A DNA stretch of 64,000 nt from Candidatus Sphingomonas colombiensis (GCA_029202845.1 CP119315.1:2945001-3009000); one strand, 5' to 3'. Shown: positions 42,152 to 52,253, counted from the stretch's first letter. Notes: generated by a model not told the origin, from the sequence alone. Numbers and translations: made by a program.

Positions 42152-43963
42152 CTAAAGCCCCGCACCCGCGAGTATCGCGCTCGCGCCTTTTTCAGCTTCG
42201 TCGGCCAGGCCTCTGAACATACCGAACAATTCCCGCCCGAAGCCGTCGGCTGGAGCGGGCGCCGGCGCCTGTTCGCGCGAGGCCCATTCGACGGGATCGA
42301 CCAATGCATCGAGCGTGCCCGCCACCGCGTCGAGCCGGATCAGATCACCGTCGCGTATCAGCCCGATCGCGCCGCCGCCCAATGCCTCCGGCGAGGAATG
42401 GATCGCGCACGGCACCTTGCCGCTCGCACCAGACATGCGACCGTCGGTGACAAGAGCGACCCGGAAACCCTTGTTTTGCAACACACCGAGCGGCGGGGTG
42501 AGTTTGTGCAGCTCCGGCATCCCATTGGCGCGTGGACCCTGATAGCGGACAACCACCACCACATCGCGTTCCAGCTCGCCGCGCTGGAACGCACTTAGCA
42601 CCTCAAGCTGATCGTCGAACACGCGCGCGGGCGCCTCGATGATCCAGCGATCACGCTCGACGGCTGAAACCTTGATGCAGGCCCGGCCGATATTGCCCTG
42701 CAGGATGCGCATCCCGCCATCCGGTGAGAATGGGGCATCGGCGGGGCGCAGGATCGTATCGTCGCCACTCGCGCCCGGATCGCGCCAGATGAGCTTGTCA
42801 TCATCCAGCGCGGGCTTGCGCGCGGCTTCCGCCAGCGTGTCGCCGCCGGCGGTCACGATATCGCCGTGGAGATGACCGCTGGCGATCAGTTCGCGGATCA
42901 CGAACGGCATCCCACCCGCTTCCTCGAATGCGTTCACGTCCGCCGCGCCATTGGGATAGACTCGTGCGATCAGCGGCACCGCGCCGGAAAGCCGGTCGAA
43001 ATCCTCCCAATCGATCACGATACCCGCCGCGCGCGCGATGGCGGGAACGTGAAGCAGATGGTTGGTCGATCCCCCCGTCGCGAGCAGGCCTACCGCCGCA
43101 TTGACGATCGCGCGCTCATCGACGCAGGCACCCAGCGGACGATAATTCGCGCCGCGCCAGCCAAGCCCGGCGACGCGGTGGACCGCGGCGCGGGTGAGTT
43201 CCTGCCGCAGCTTGGTGTTGGGGTTGACGAAGGCAGCGCCCGGGATGTGCAGCCCCATTACCTCCATCATCATCTGATTGGTGTTGGCCGTGCCAAAGAA
43301 GGTGCAGGTGCCGGGCCCGTGATAGGCCGCGATCTCCGCCTCCAGCAGTTCCTCGCGCCCGCATTCGCCGGTCGCATAGCGTTCGCGCACCGCCGCCTTG
43401 GCCTTGTTCGGCAAGCCGGAGGGCATTGGCCCACCGGGGACGAGCAGTATCGGCAAATGGCCGAAGCGCAGGGCGCCCATCAACAGGCCCGGCACGATCT
43501 TGTCGCAGATGCCGAGCAGCAGCGCGCCCTCGAACGTGCCGTGGGAAAGCGCCACCGCCGTGGCCAATGCAATCGTGTCGCGGCTGAACAGCGACAGCTC
43601 CATGCCGGGATAGCCCTGCGTCACGCCGTCGCACATCGCGGGCACGCCGCCCGCGACCTGCGCCGTGGCGCCAACCTCGCGCGCCCACAGCTTCATCAGC
43701 TCGGGATAGCGATAATAGACCGCATGGGCGGACAGCATGTCGTTATAGGCGGTGACGATGCCGATATTCATGCCGGCATCGGCCTTCATCGCCTCGCGAT
43801 CCTCCGGCGTGCCGGCATAGGCATGGGCGAGATTGGCGCAGCCGAGCGAGGGACGTCCGATCCATGCTTCGCGCCCGCGCTCCAGCAGCGAGAGATAGCG
43901 CGCGCGGCTATCACGACTGCGCTGGATGATGCGATCGGTGACCGCGCTGACGACCGGATTCAT
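42152..43963 (-). CDS. edd: 6-phosphogluconate dehydratase
   Basis: Makes KDPG from 6-phosphogluconate with an iron-sulfur cluster. The 603-residue protein of the IlvD/Edd family has the ligand cysteines in MCDGVTQGYPG, GICDKIVPGLLMGAL and the GTCTFFGTANTNQM region, all as in known Edd. It is adjacent to glk with no gap, and pgl lies upstream. Confidence 0.97.
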   Translation of the reverse strand: MNPVVSAVTDRIIQRSRDSRARYLSLLERGREAWIGRPSLGCANLAHAYAGTPEDREAMKADAGMNIGIVTAYNDMLSAHAVYYRYPELMKLWAREVGATAQVAGGVPAMCDGVTQGYPGMELSLFSRDTIALATAVALSHGTFEGALLLGICDKIVPGLLMGALRFGHLPILLVPGGPMPSGLPNKAKAAVRERYATGECGREELLEAEIAAYHGPGTCTFFGTANTNQMMMEVMGLHIPGAAFVNPNTKLRQELTRAAVHRVAGLGWRGANYRPLGACVDERAIVNAAVGLLATGGSTNHLLHVPAIARAAGIVIDWEDFDRLSGAVPLIARVYPNGAADVNAFEEAGGMPFVIRELIASGHLHGDIVTAGGDTLAEAARKPALDDDKLIWRDPGASGDDTILRPADAPFSPDGGMRILQGNIGRACIKVSAVERDRWIIEAPARVFDDQLEVLSAFQRGELERDVVVVVRYQGPRANGMPELHKLTPPLGVLQNKGFRVALVTDGRMSGASGKVPCAIHSSPEALGGGAIGLIRDGDLIRLDAVAGTLDALVDPVEWASREQAPAPAPADGFGRELFGMFRGLADEAEKGASAILAGAGL

Positions 43964-44069
43964 GATATTTTCCTACCCTGTTCGGGGCGAGCTTGTCCAA
44001 GAGCATAACGCCCTGATCAGCTTGCGATGGCTCGACCCGAACCGATGGAGAGAGGTGCGCGCCGGGAGC

Positions 44070-44777
44070 TTATGGCGCCCAGTGGATATCCACCGGCAAT
44101 TCCGCATCCGCCAGAACGCGCCCGATCGGATAGGGCGATCCGGCGCCTTCAGCGATCGCATTCTCGATCACCTTCTTCTTCGCCGCCCCGGTTACCGCGA
44201 TCATCAACGCACGCGCGGTGACGATGCCCTGACGGGAGATGGTGACGCGGGCCACCGGCGCCTCGGGCGGAAGCGGATCGGGCATCACGCCCAACGCGCG
44301 GCGCTCGCGCGGGCCGTTCAGCGCCTCATCATAATCGGGGCCGGGAAAGATCGAGGCGGTGTGTCCGTCCCCGCCGACGCCGAGCAGACACAGATCGAGC
44401 GGCCAGTGCAGATCCTGCAACAGCGCATCGGCCGAGCGGCCGGCGGCCTTGTAATCGTCCATCGCCTTGGGAACGATCGGGATCACCCGCGCACCCTTGG
44501 GAATGAAGGTCTTGCCCAGCATCGTGACGTTCGACAGCGGATCGCCCAGCGGCACCACGCGCTCATCGGTCGGCAGGATCGTCACGCGCTTCCAGTCGAG
44601 CTTGGTCGCGGCGAGCTTTTCGTAGATCGGCACCGGCGTCTTGCCGCCGGCAAGCGCGATCACCGCCGCGCCGCGCGCGTCGATCGCGCTTTCGATGATG
44701 AAGCCGATATCGCCCGCGACCGCCGCAGCGAACTCGGCCGCGTCGTCATATTCCCACCATTCGATTTCGTCGCTCAT
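44070..44777 (-). CDS. pgl: 6-phosphogluconolactonase
   Basis: Hydrolyses 6-phosphogluconolactone to 6-phosphogluconate. The 235-residue SIS-like protein shows ALAGGKTPVPIYEKL, ILPTDERVVPLGDPLSNV and LLGVGGDGHTASIFPG, the conserved features of the DevB/Pgl family. It is 34 bases after zwf and 106 bases before edd. Confidence 0.96.
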   Translation of the reverse strand: MSDEIEWWEYDDAAEFAAAVAGDIGFIIESAIDARGAAVIALAGGKTPVPIYEKLAATKLDWKRVTILPTDERVVPLGDPLSNVTMLGKTFIPKGARVIPIVPKAMDDYKAAGRSADALLQDLHWPLDLCLLGVGGDGHTASIFPGPDYDEALNGPRERRALGVMPDPLPPEAPVARVTISRQGIVTARALMIAVTGAAKKKVIENAIAEGAGSPYPIGRVLADAELPVDIHWAP

Positions 44778-44811
44778 GTCTCTTCCCGTAGCGGCATATG
44801 CCGCGAATTAA

Positions 44812-46278
44812 TTAGTCGTCCTGCCAGGTCACGCCGTCGCGCTCGGTCAGCGCGATCGCGGCGGAGGGGCCCCAGGTGCCGGCCGGATAGTGTTTAGGCT
44901 TCATATCGTTCGCGGCCCAGCCGGCGCGGATCGCATCGATCCACGTCCATTGCGCCTCCACTTCGTCGCGGCGGACGAACAGGGTCTGATCGCCCTCGAT
45001 CAGATCGAGCAGCAGCCGTTCATAGGCGATGCGCCGGCGCTTGCCCGCGAACTCCGCATCGAGGCTGAGGTTCAGTGGCACTTCGCGCAGGCGGATGCCG
45101 TCGCGATCGAGCCCCGGCTCCTTCGCCATGACGAGCAGCTGGATATATTCCTCCGGCTGCAAGCGGATGATCAGCATATTCGGCTGGAGCAACCCGCCGC
45201 GCCCGGCGAACATCGAATGCGGCACAGGCTTGAACTGGATCGCGATTTCGGAGCGCCGAGCGGGCATCCGCTTGCCGGTGCGCAGATAGAAGGGCACGCC
45301 CTGCCAGCGCCAGTTATCGACATGCGCCTTCACCGCGACGAACGTTTCGGTGTTCGAATCTCGTCCCAGCTCTTCGTCGTAACCCTTTACGATTTCTCCG
45401 TTCACGGCGCCGCCGGTATATTGGCCGATGACCGTGTTGTGCGGCACCTCCTCCGGCTTCATCTGGCGGAGTGAGCGGAATACCTTGGCCTTTTCGTCGC
45501 GGATCGCGCCGGTGTCGAACCGGGCGGGCGGCTCCATCGCGATCAGCGCGACGAGCTGCAACATATGGTTCGCCACCATGTCGCGCAGCGCGCCGGCGCC
45601 ATCGTAATAGCTGGCGCGCGCCTCCAGCCCGACCGTTTCGGACACGGTGATCTGCACATTGTCGATCCCGCGCGCATTCCACACCGGCTCGAAGAACGAA
45701 TTGCCGAAACGCAGCGCGAGGATGTTCTGCACCGTCTCCTTGCCGAGATAGTGATCGATACGGAAGATACGGTCCTCAGGGAAAACCTGCGCCACCGTGT
45801 CGTTGATCTCGCGGCTTGAGACGAGATCATAGCCAAGCGGCTTTTCCAGCCCGATGCGCACCGTATCGCCCGCAAGGCCAACCGACTTGAGGCCCCTTAC
45901 CGCCGGCTCGAACAGCGACGGCGCGGTCGACAGGAAGATCGCGAGGCCGCCCGATACATCGCCCACCTTGTCGGCGAGCGGTTGGAACGTCTTGGCATCG
46001 GCAAGGTCCGCCGGCTGATAGAACAGCCGATCGAGGAAGCCATCAACGGCCTTCTCGTCCTTGCGATCGGCGGGAAGGAACTTGTCGAGCGCCTCCTTGG
46101 CGAATTTGCGAAAGTCCTTGTCGGCCAGCTCTGAACGCGCGGAGCCAGTGATCGTGAGCCCGGGCGGCAACAGGCCATCGGCATGCAAGCCATACAGCGA
46201 GGGCAACAGCATGCGCTGTGCCAGATCGCCGGTGGCTCCGAACAGCAGGAGCTTGGAAACGGGGTTGCGCTGCATCAT
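44812..46278 (-). CDS. zwf: Glucose-6-phosphate 1-dehydrogenase
   Basis: Opens the oxidative branch and the Entner-Doudoroff route. The 488 residues include the coenzyme site FGATGDLAQRMLLPSLY and the catalytic RIDHYLGKETVQN motif. It is the first gene of the five-gene glucose operon and follows argC in the same direction by 13 bases, so argC may be read with it. Confidence 0.97.
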   Translation of the reverse strand: MMQRNPVSKLLLFGATGDLAQRMLLPSLYGLHADGLLPPGLTITGSARSELADKDFRKFAKEALDKFLPADRKDEKAVDGFLDRLFYQPADLADAKTFQPLADKVGDVSGGLAIFLSTAPSLFEPAVRGLKSVGLAGDTVRIGLEKPLGYDLVSSREINDTVAQVFPEDRIFRIDHYLGKETVQNILALRFGNSFFEPVWNARGIDNVQITVSETVGLEARASYYDGAGALRDMVANHMLQLVALIAMEPPARFDTGAIRDEKAKVFRSLRQMKPEEVPHNTVIGQYTGGAVNGEIVKGYDEELGRDSNTETFVAVKAHVDNWRWQGVPFYLRTGKRMPARRSEIAIQFKPVPHSMFAGRGGLLQPNMLIIRLQPEEYIQLLVMAKEPGLDRDGIRLREVPLNLSLDAEFAGKRRRIAYERLLLDLIEGDQTLFVRRDEVEAQWTWIDAIRAGWAANDMKPKHYPAGTWGPSAAIALTERDGVTWQDD

Positions 46279-46291
46279 CTCTCCCGAAGGA

Positions 46292-47212
46292 TCAGAGGGT
46301 CAGGCCGGCGAGCGGGTCCAGTCCGGCCATCAGGTTCAAGCTCTGCACCGCGGCGCCCGAGGCGCCCTTGCCGAGATTGTCGTACGTGGCGATCAGGCGT
46401 GCATGGCCGTTCGCGGCATTGCCGAAAACGTGGAGCGTCATGCGGTCGGTGCCGGCATCTTCCTCGATGCGGATCATCGATTCATCCGATTGCGGCGCCA
46501 CGCGGATCACGCCGCCATGCGCATAAGCGGCCGTGAGCGTGTCACGGATTGCATCGAGCGACGGCGAACCGGGGATCGCGGCGAGCGGCAGCGCCACTTC
46601 GCCAAGCATCCCGCGATGGACAGCGGCGACGGCGGGTAGGAACACCGGCGCGGCGGCAAGCCCGGCATGGTCGCGCATTTCCGGCAGATGCTTGTGCGCG
46701 AGGCTGAGCCCGTAAGCGCGATAAGCGGTGGCGGCGGCCCCGCTTTCGAACTCCGCGATCATCGCCTTTCCACCCCCGGAATAGCCCGAAGCGCCGGAAT
46801 AGATCAGCGGCCAATCGGCGGGGATCAGCCCGGCGCGCACCAGCGGCGCGACGAGCGCGAGAAAGCCGCTCGGCCAACAGCCCGGATTGGAGACCAGCCG
46901 CGCATTCGCCACGTCGAAGCCGAGTTCGGGGAAGCCATAGGTCCACCCATCTGCCACCCGATGCGCGCTCGATGCGTCGATAACGCGTGTGCGCGGGTTA
47001 TCGATCAGCGCGACCGCTTCGCGCGCAGCGTCGTCGGGCAGGCAGAGGATGACGAAATCGGCATCGTTCAGCGCCTCGCGCCGAGCCTCGCGATCCTTGC
47101 GCCGGGCCTCATCGAGTATGACCAGCGAAAGTCCGTCGCGTCCTTCGAGCCGCTCGCGGATCTCAAGGCCCGTGGTGCCGACCGCGCCGTCGATGAAAAC
47201 CGAGGCGGTCAT
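46292..47212 (-). CDS. argC: N-acetyl-gamma-glutamyl-phosphate reductase
   Basis: Third step of arginine synthesis. At 306 residues it is the shorter type 2 ArgC, with GAVGTTGLEIRERL for NADP, the catalytic Cys112 in SNPGCWPSGF and the C-terminal NLGKGASGAAVQSLNLM. Its ATG overlaps the stop of the small SH3 protein by ATGA. No other arg gene is in the window. Confidence 0.95.
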   Translation of the reverse strand: MTASVFIDGAVGTTGLEIRERLEGRDGLSLVILDEARRKDREARREALNDADFVILCLPDDAAREAVALIDNPRTRVIDASSAHRVADGWTYGFPELGFDVANARLVSNPGCWPSGFLALVAPLVRAGLIPADWPLIYSGASGYSGGGKAMIAEFESGAAATAYRAYGLSLAHKHLPEMRDHAGLAAAPVFLPAVAAVHRGMLGEVALPLAAIPGSPSLDAIRDTLTAAYAHGGVIRVAPQSDESMIRIEEDAGTDRMTLHVFGNAANGHARLIATYDNLGKGASGAAVQSLNLMAGLDPLAGLTL

Positions 47213-47508
47213 TCCGGCTGCCCCAGGATTGCGGCGTCGAGATAGCCGACGAGCCCGTGCCGCGTCGCGATTCCCCAGCCGTCGCCGCCGGTCACGTCGA
47301 GCAGCTCGAACGGCTCCCCGGCGGCCAGCGTCGCAAGTGCTTCGGAATCAGCCGAGCGGCCTGCGCGCAAGGTAGCTTCCGTCGAAACGGTTCGTGCCAC
47401 GGCGGCGGCGTAATGCGGCGCAAAGACGTAAGCGGCGAGCCGGACATCGGCGATGTCTGGCCGTACCGCGTTAGTCCGCGGGTCGAGCGGGCGTGAGCGA
47501 CCCGTCAA
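47209..47508 (-). CDS. SH3-domain-only remnant or small SH3 protein, coupled to argC
   Basis: A 99-residue protein that looks like the N-terminal SH3-like domain of a C40 (NlpC/P60) peptidase: RSRPLDPRTNAVRPDIADVRLAA and then a domain ending GIATRHGLVGYLDAAIL. The catalytic NlpC/P60 part (Cys-His-His) that would follow in a normal gene is missing; the frame stops and argC starts with an ATGA overlap. I place a TTG start at 47508, inside the end of the MarR gene, because similarity begins there. It may be a decayed gene or a genuine small protein; expression is not shown. Confidence 0.6.
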   Translation of the reverse strand: MTGRSRPLDPRTNAVRPDIADVRLAAYVFAPHYAAAVARTVSTEATLRAGRSADSEALATLAAGEPFELLDVTGGDGWGIATRHGLVGYLDAAILGQPE

Positions 47509-47920
47509 TGCGAACGTCCTGGGCGCGCCCCGTGGTTCGGACGGGCGATCGCCTTGCGTCGCCGATGAGTTGGCCGAACTCCTCAAGAAAATTTGCCCCT
47601 TCGGATGTCTGCGCGACAAAGATATTGCGCTTGTCGCTGTCGTCGCGCTGACGGCGCAGATAGCCGAGCGCGCCCAATCTATTCAAGGCGCGCGTGACAA
47701 CCGGTTTCGAGACATTCAGATTTTGCGCGAGTCCCCGCACTGTATGAGGGCCCGGGTTGATATAAACCACGAGGAGCAGCGCCATCTGGCGATTGGTGAG
47801 ATCCGGCTCCCCGGACCGCACATAATCCACCAGAGTGCTCATCCACGAACTCAACGCACGCTTGGAAAAACTCGGCACTGGGACAATCCGATACACAGGG
47901 GGCAGGGTGGACATTTCCAT
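47471..47920 (-). CDS. MarR-type winged-helix regulator
   Basis: A 149-residue transcription factor with a central winged helix: TVRGLAQNLNVSKPVVTRALNRLGALGYLRRQRDDSDKR. Dimerisation helices flank it, and the target is not known. Its last 38 bases overlap the SH3 protein start. It diverges from secG. Confidence 0.82.
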   Translation of the reverse strand: MEMSTLPPVYRIVPVPSFSKRALSSWMSTLVDYVRSGEPDLTNRQMALLLVVYINPGPHTVRGLAQNLNVSKPVVTRALNRLGALGYLRRQRDDSDKRNIFVAQTSEGANFLEEFGQLIGDARRSPVRTTGRAQDVRIDGSLTPARPAD

Positions 47921-48045
47921 TCCGCTTAAACGCCGGAGTGCGTCACTGGTTTCAGGGGTGTATCGAATTGCCGACGGTTGATGTTGGCGGTGCGCTCGCC
48001 TATGTGCCCGGCGGTCAGCCCGAGGGCCGTTTTTCCGGAATCCAG

Positions 48046-48411
48046 ATGTTCAGCTTTCTCCTCGTCGTTCATGCCATTATCGCCGCCGCGCTGGTGACGG
48101 TGATCCTGATGCAGCGATCGGAGGGCGGCGGGCTCACCACGGGCGGCAGCCCGGCTGGCCTGATGTCGGCGCGGGGGGCAGCGGATTTTCTGACCCGCGC
48201 GACCGCGGTGCTCGCCACCTTGTTCGTGGCGCTTTCGATCATCCTGGCGGTGGTCTCGGCGACGCATCGTTCCACTTCGGTCGACACGTCGCTGCAACGC
48301 GCGCCGGTGACGCAACAGGCGCCACAGCCGGCAAGCGGCGCCCCGGCGGCAGCGGCGCCGCAGGAGCAGGCTCCCCCGGCGGCTGATAACGGCGTGCCGC
48401 TCGCGCGCTGA
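48046..48411 (+). CDS. secG: Preprotein translocase subunit SecG
   Basis: Small auxiliary subunit of the Sec channel. The 121-residue protein has two membrane segments (MFSFLLVVHAIIAAALV and ATAVLATLFVALSIILAVV) separated by the typical cytoplasmic RSEGGGLTTGGSPAGLMSARG loop, and a long Pro/Ala/Gln tail. ATG 48046 is used; the longer frame to 47938 has no membrane start. It is followed by pyrG, a common neighbour. Confidence 0.93.
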   Translation: MFSFLLVVHAIIAAALVTVILMQRSEGGGLTTGGSPAGLMSARGAADFLTRATAVLATLFVALSIILAVVSATHRSTSVDTSLQRAPVTQQAPQPASGAPAAAAPQEQAPPAADNGVPLAR

Positions 48412-48498
48412 TTTTTTCGGTTCGTGCTGATTTCTTCGCGCTTGCGTGATCGCAGGCGCTTGTCCTTTTCACTGGTTCAAGGCTAGGCGTTACCTCCC

Positions 48499-50133
48499 AT
48501 GGCGCGGTTCATTTTCATCACCGGCGGCGTGGTCTCCTCGCTCGGCAAGGGTCTCATGGCAGCATCGCTCGCAGCGTTGTTGCAAGCACGCGGATATCGC
48601 GTGCGCATCCGCAAGTTCGATCCGTATCTCAACGTCGATCCGGGGACGATGAGCCCCTACCAGCACGGCGAGGTTTATGTGACTGACGACGGGGCGGAAA
48701 CCGACCTCGATCTCGGCCATTATGAACGGTTCACCGGGGTAGCGGCGCGTCAGAGCGACAACATTACCTCTGGCCGAATCTATCAACAGATCATCCAGCG
48801 CGAACGGCGTGGCGACTATCTCGGCGCGACGGTGCAGGTGATTCCCCACGTTACCGATGCGATCAAGGATTTCGCCAAGGCGGAGACGGACGATCTCGAT
48901 TTCGTGCTGTGCGAAATCGGCGGCACGGTGGGCGACATCGAGTCGCTGCCGTTCATCGAATCGATTCGCCAGCTCAAGAACGAGGTTGGTCGCGGCAATG
49001 CGATCTCGATCCACGTTACGCTGGTGCCGTATATCGCGGCGGCGGGCGAGCTGAAGACCAAGCCGACGCAGCATTCGGTGCGCGAACTGGCGGCGCTGGG
49101 CGTACAGCCCGATGTGCTGGTCTGCCGTTGTGAACAGCCGCTGCCGGCGGGCGAGCGCGCCAAAATCGCGCTGTTCTGCAACGTTCCCGAATCCGCCGTC
49201 ATCCCGGCGCTGGATGCGAAGAGCATCTATGCGGTGCCACTGCAATATCATGCCGAGGGGCTCGATTCGGAAGTGCTGCGCGCTTTCGGCATCACGCCAT
49301 CCTCGCCGCCCGATCTGTCGCGCTGGTCCGAGATTGTCGATCGCCTGACCAATCCGGAGGGCGAGGTGACGATCGGCGTGGTCGGCAAATATGTCGGCCT
49401 TCAGGACGCGTACAAATCGCTCAACGAAGCGCTGGTCCATGGCGGGATCGCGAATCGGGTGAAGGTCAATATCCGCTGGATCGATGCGGAGCTGTTCGAG
49501 GGCGACGACGCGGAAATCGCCGCGCACCTTGAACCGTGCAACGCCATCCTCGTCCCCGGCGCGTTCGGAGAGCGCGGCGCGGAGGGCAAGATCGCAAGCG
49601 TGCGCTTCGCCCGTGAGCGTGAAATTCCCTATTTCGGTATCTGTTTCGGCATGCAGATGGCCTGCGTCGAGGGCGTCCGCGATCTCGGCGGCATCCCCAA
49701 TGCCTCTTCGACCGAATTCGGGCCGACGGACGAGCCGGTGGTCGGTCTCATCACCGAATGGATGGGCCGCGACGGGCTGGAGAAGCGCGAATCGACCGGC
49801 GATCTCGGCGGCACGATGCGACTGGGCGCTTATGAGGCATCGCTGAGCGGCAACAGCCGCATCGCCTCCATCTATGGCGCCACGACGATCCATGAGCGGC
49901 ATCGCCATCGCTATGAGGTCAACACCGCCTATCGCGAGGTGATGGAGCAGGGTGGGCTGGTCTTCTCCGGCATGTCGCCGGATGGCACGCTGCCGGAAAT
50001 CGTCGAGCGGCCGGATCATCCGTGGTTCGTCGGCGTCCAGTTCCACCCGGAGCTGAAATCCAAGCCGTTCGATCCGCACCCGCTGTTTGCGAGCTTCATC
50101 GAGGCCGCCCTGAAACAGAGCCGACTGGTCTAA
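48499..50133 (+). CDS. pyrG: CTP synthase
   Basis: Glutamine-dependent amination of UTP to CTP. The 544-residue protein has the N-terminal synthase domain (FITGGVVSSLGKGLMAASL) and the C-terminal glutaminase with nucleophile in YFGICFGMQMAC and the terminal GVQFHPELKSKP. Complete and typical. Confidence 0.98.
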   Translation: MARFIFITGGVVSSLGKGLMAASLAALLQARGYRVRIRKFDPYLNVDPGTMSPYQHGEVYVTDDGAETDLDLGHYERFTGVAARQSDNITSGRIYQQIIQRERRGDYLGATVQVIPHVTDAIKDFAKAETDDLDFVLCEIGGTVGDIESLPFIESIRQLKNEVGRGNAISIHVTLVPYIAAAGELKTKPTQHSVRELAALGVQPDVLVCRCEQPLPAGERAKIALFCNVPESAVIPALDAKSIYAVPLQYHAEGLDSEVLRAFGITPSSPPDLSRWSEIVDRLTNPEGEVTIGVVGKYVGLQDAYKSLNEALVHGGIANRVKVNIRWIDAELFEGDDAEIAAHLEPCNAILVPGAFGERGAEGKIASVRFAREREIPYFGICFGMQMACVEGVRDLGGIPNASSTEFGPTDEPVVGLITEWMGRDGLEKRESTGDLGGTMRLGAYEASLSGNSRIASIYGATTIHERHRHRYEVNTAYREVMEQGGLVFSGMSPDGTLPEIVERPDHPWFVGVQFHPELKSKPFDPHPLFASFIEAALKQSRLV

Positions 50134-50161
50134 CCGGCGGCTCGCGGGTTATCGTTACGCG

Positions 50162-50839
50162 ATGGCCCGCATTCTGGTGATCGAGGACGACGACAGCACC
50201 GCGCGGGAAATCGCGGCGGAGCTGGCGGCGCACGGGCACGACGTCGTTACCGTCGATAACGGCGCGATCGGGCTGGAGCGCGCCACCCGCGAAAGCTTCG
50301 ATGCGATCACGCTCGATCGCATGCTCCCCGGCATGGAGGGGCTGGAGGTCGTCGGCATCCTGCGCGAACGCCGCGTCGCGGTGCCGGTGCTGATGATCAG
50401 CGCGCTGAGCGATGTCGATGAACGGATCGCCGGCCTGCGCGCGGGCGGCGACGACTATCTCGTCAAACCCTTTGCCCCCAACGAGATGGCGATGCGCGTG
50501 GAGGTGCTGATCCGCCGCCATCGTGAGCGTGCTGACGTCATGGTGCTGCGCGCCGGTGATATCGAGCTAAACCTCGCGCGCCGAACCGTGAGCGTCGCCG
50601 GTGTGCCGGTGCGATTGCTGCATATGGAATTCCGGCTGCTCGAATTTCTGATGCGCAATCGCGGGGAGACGGTGAGCCGCCGCATCATCTTCGAACAGGT
50701 GTGGGGTTATTATTTCGATCCCGGCGCGAACCTCATCAACGTGCATATCGCGCGGCTGCGCAAGAAGCTCGATTCGGCGGGCGCGCCGTCCGCGATCGCG
50801 ACGGTGAAGGGCGAGGGCTATCGGCTCGATGCTGGCTGA
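50162..50839 (+). CDS. OmpR-family response regulator
   Basis: The 225-residue protein has a receiver domain with phosphoacceptor Asp52 (AITLDRMLPG) and the conserved Lys in YLVKPFAPNEM, then a winged-helix domain ending in VKGEGYRLDAG. It forms a two-component pair with the kinase gene, which overlaps it by 11 bases. The RND genes downstream are likely targets, which is an inference from position. Confidence 0.92.
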   Translation: MARILVIEDDDSTAREIAAELAAHGHDVVTVDNGAIGLERATRESFDAITLDRMLPGMEGLEVVGILRERRVAVPVLMISALSDVDERIAGLRAGGDDYLVKPFAPNEMAMRVEVLIRRHRERADVMVLRAGDIELNLARRTVSVAGVPVRLLHMEFRLLEFLMRNRGETVSRRIIFEQVWGYYFDPGANLINVHIARLRKKLDSAGAPSAIATVKGEGYRLDAG

Positions 50840-52193
50840 CCGGCTGCGCTTCGCGGATATCCGCCGCACCAGCGCGTTCCGGCTGACGGCGATGCTGGGC
50901 GCGACCTTTGCGGTGGGCATCGTGTTGTTGCTCGGCACGATCTATCTGTTGACCGCGAAGGAACTGACCAGTCGCAGCGATCGCATCCTCGCCGACATCG
51001 CGGGCCGGGTGCTGGCGACCCCGGCGCAGGCGCTACCGGAACGCGTCCGGCTGGAAAGTGCGCGCGACGAGCCGGGGCTCAATTATTTCGGGCTGATCAG
51101 TGGCGATGGCGAGCGGATCGCCGGCACGCTCTCCGCCCCGCCGTCGCTCGACTATGACCGCCCGGTCGATGTGGAGGATGCGGACGGCGGGATCGGTGAC
51201 ATCAGGCTGCTCGCCCGGCGCACCGTCAGTGGCGAGACGCTGCTGGTAGGCCGCGACATCAGCCAGATCCGCGACCTGCGGCTGAGGATGCTGGAGATAC
51301 TGGTGTGGAGCGGGCTCGCGATCGTGCTGGGGGTCGGCCTCACCGCAATTGGCCTCAGCATCGCGCCGCTGCGGCGGGTGCGCGATCTTCAGGCAGCGAG
51401 CCGGGCGATCGCGGCGGGCGATCTGGCGACGCGGATGCCGATCGCGGGGCGGCACGACGAACTCGATCTGTTCGCCGATACGGTGAACGCGATGGTGGAG
51501 GATGTCGCGCGGACGATCGCGCAGGTGAAGGGGGTGACCGATGCGATCGCCCACGATCTGCGCACGCCGCTGACCCGCGTGCGGGCCGGGCTGCATCGCA
51601 TCGCGCTCGATGACGCCCTGCCGCCGGATCGGCGCGAACGGCTGGGCGACGCGGTGGACGATCTCGATACGGTGCTGGAGCGTTTTGCCGCGCTGCTGCG
51701 CATTTCCGAACTGGAGGCGGGGCATCGTCGCGCGGGTTTCGCGCCGATCGATCTCGGTACGATCGCATCGCGAGTGGGGGAGCTTTACGAACCGCTGGCA
51801 GAGGATAGCGGCATCACGCTGACCATCGCCTGCGCGCCGTTGCCCATCCATGGCGATGAGAAATTGCTGTTCGAGGCGATCAGCAACCTTATCGACAATG
51901 CGATCAAGTTCGGCCGCGCGGGCGGGCGTGTCATCGTGTCCACTACCGAAGGCGCCGCCTGGCATCTCGATGTGCGCGACGACGGGCCCGGCATCCCCGC
52001 CGACGAGCGCGAAGCGGTGCTGCGGCGCTTTCATCGCGGCAGCAACAGCGCGAGCGCACCCGGATCGGGGCTGGGGCTGAGCGTCGTTTCCGCAATCCTC
52101 GGCCTCCACGGGCTGCGGCTCGATCTGCTCGACGCGCAGCCGGGCCTGATCGCGCGCATCCGTGCGATGGAGACGTCACCTTCCGCGAGGTGA
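50829..52193 (+). CDS. Sensor histidine kinase of the pair
   Basis: The 454-residue membrane kinase has two membrane segments (about residues 18-40 and 157-178) around a periplasmic sensor region, a HAMP domain, the phosphoacceptor His in AIAHDLRTPLTRVRAGL and the ATPase boxes NLIDNAIKFG, DDGPGIPADE and GSGLGLSVV. The ligand is unknown. ATG 50829 overlaps the regulator gene. Confidence 0.9.
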   Translation: MLADRLRFADIRRTSAFRLTAMLGATFAVGIVLLLGTIYLLTAKELTSRSDRILADIAGRVLATPAQALPERVRLESARDEPGLNYFGLISGDGERIAGTLSAPPSLDYDRPVDVEDADGGIGDIRLLARRTVSGETLLVGRDISQIRDLRLRMLEILVWSGLAIVLGVGLTAIGLSIAPLRRVRDLQAASRAIAAGDLATRMPIAGRHDELDLFADTVNAMVEDVARTIAQVKGVTDAIAHDLRTPLTRVRAGLHRIALDDALPPDRRERLGDAVDDLDTVLERFAALLRISELEAGHRRAGFAPIDLGTIASRVGELYEPLAEDSGITLTIACAPLPIHGDEKLLFEAISNLIDNAIKFGRAGGRVIVSTTEGAAWHLDVRDDGPGIPADEREAVLRRFHRGSNSASAPGSGLGLSVVSAILGLHGLRLDLLDAQPGLIARIRAMETSPSAR

Positions 52194-52253
52194 AATTCAT
52201 TTCACTCGCCAATCCCCGCGCGTGAGCAGATTAGGCCGCTTCGTCGCCGGCGT

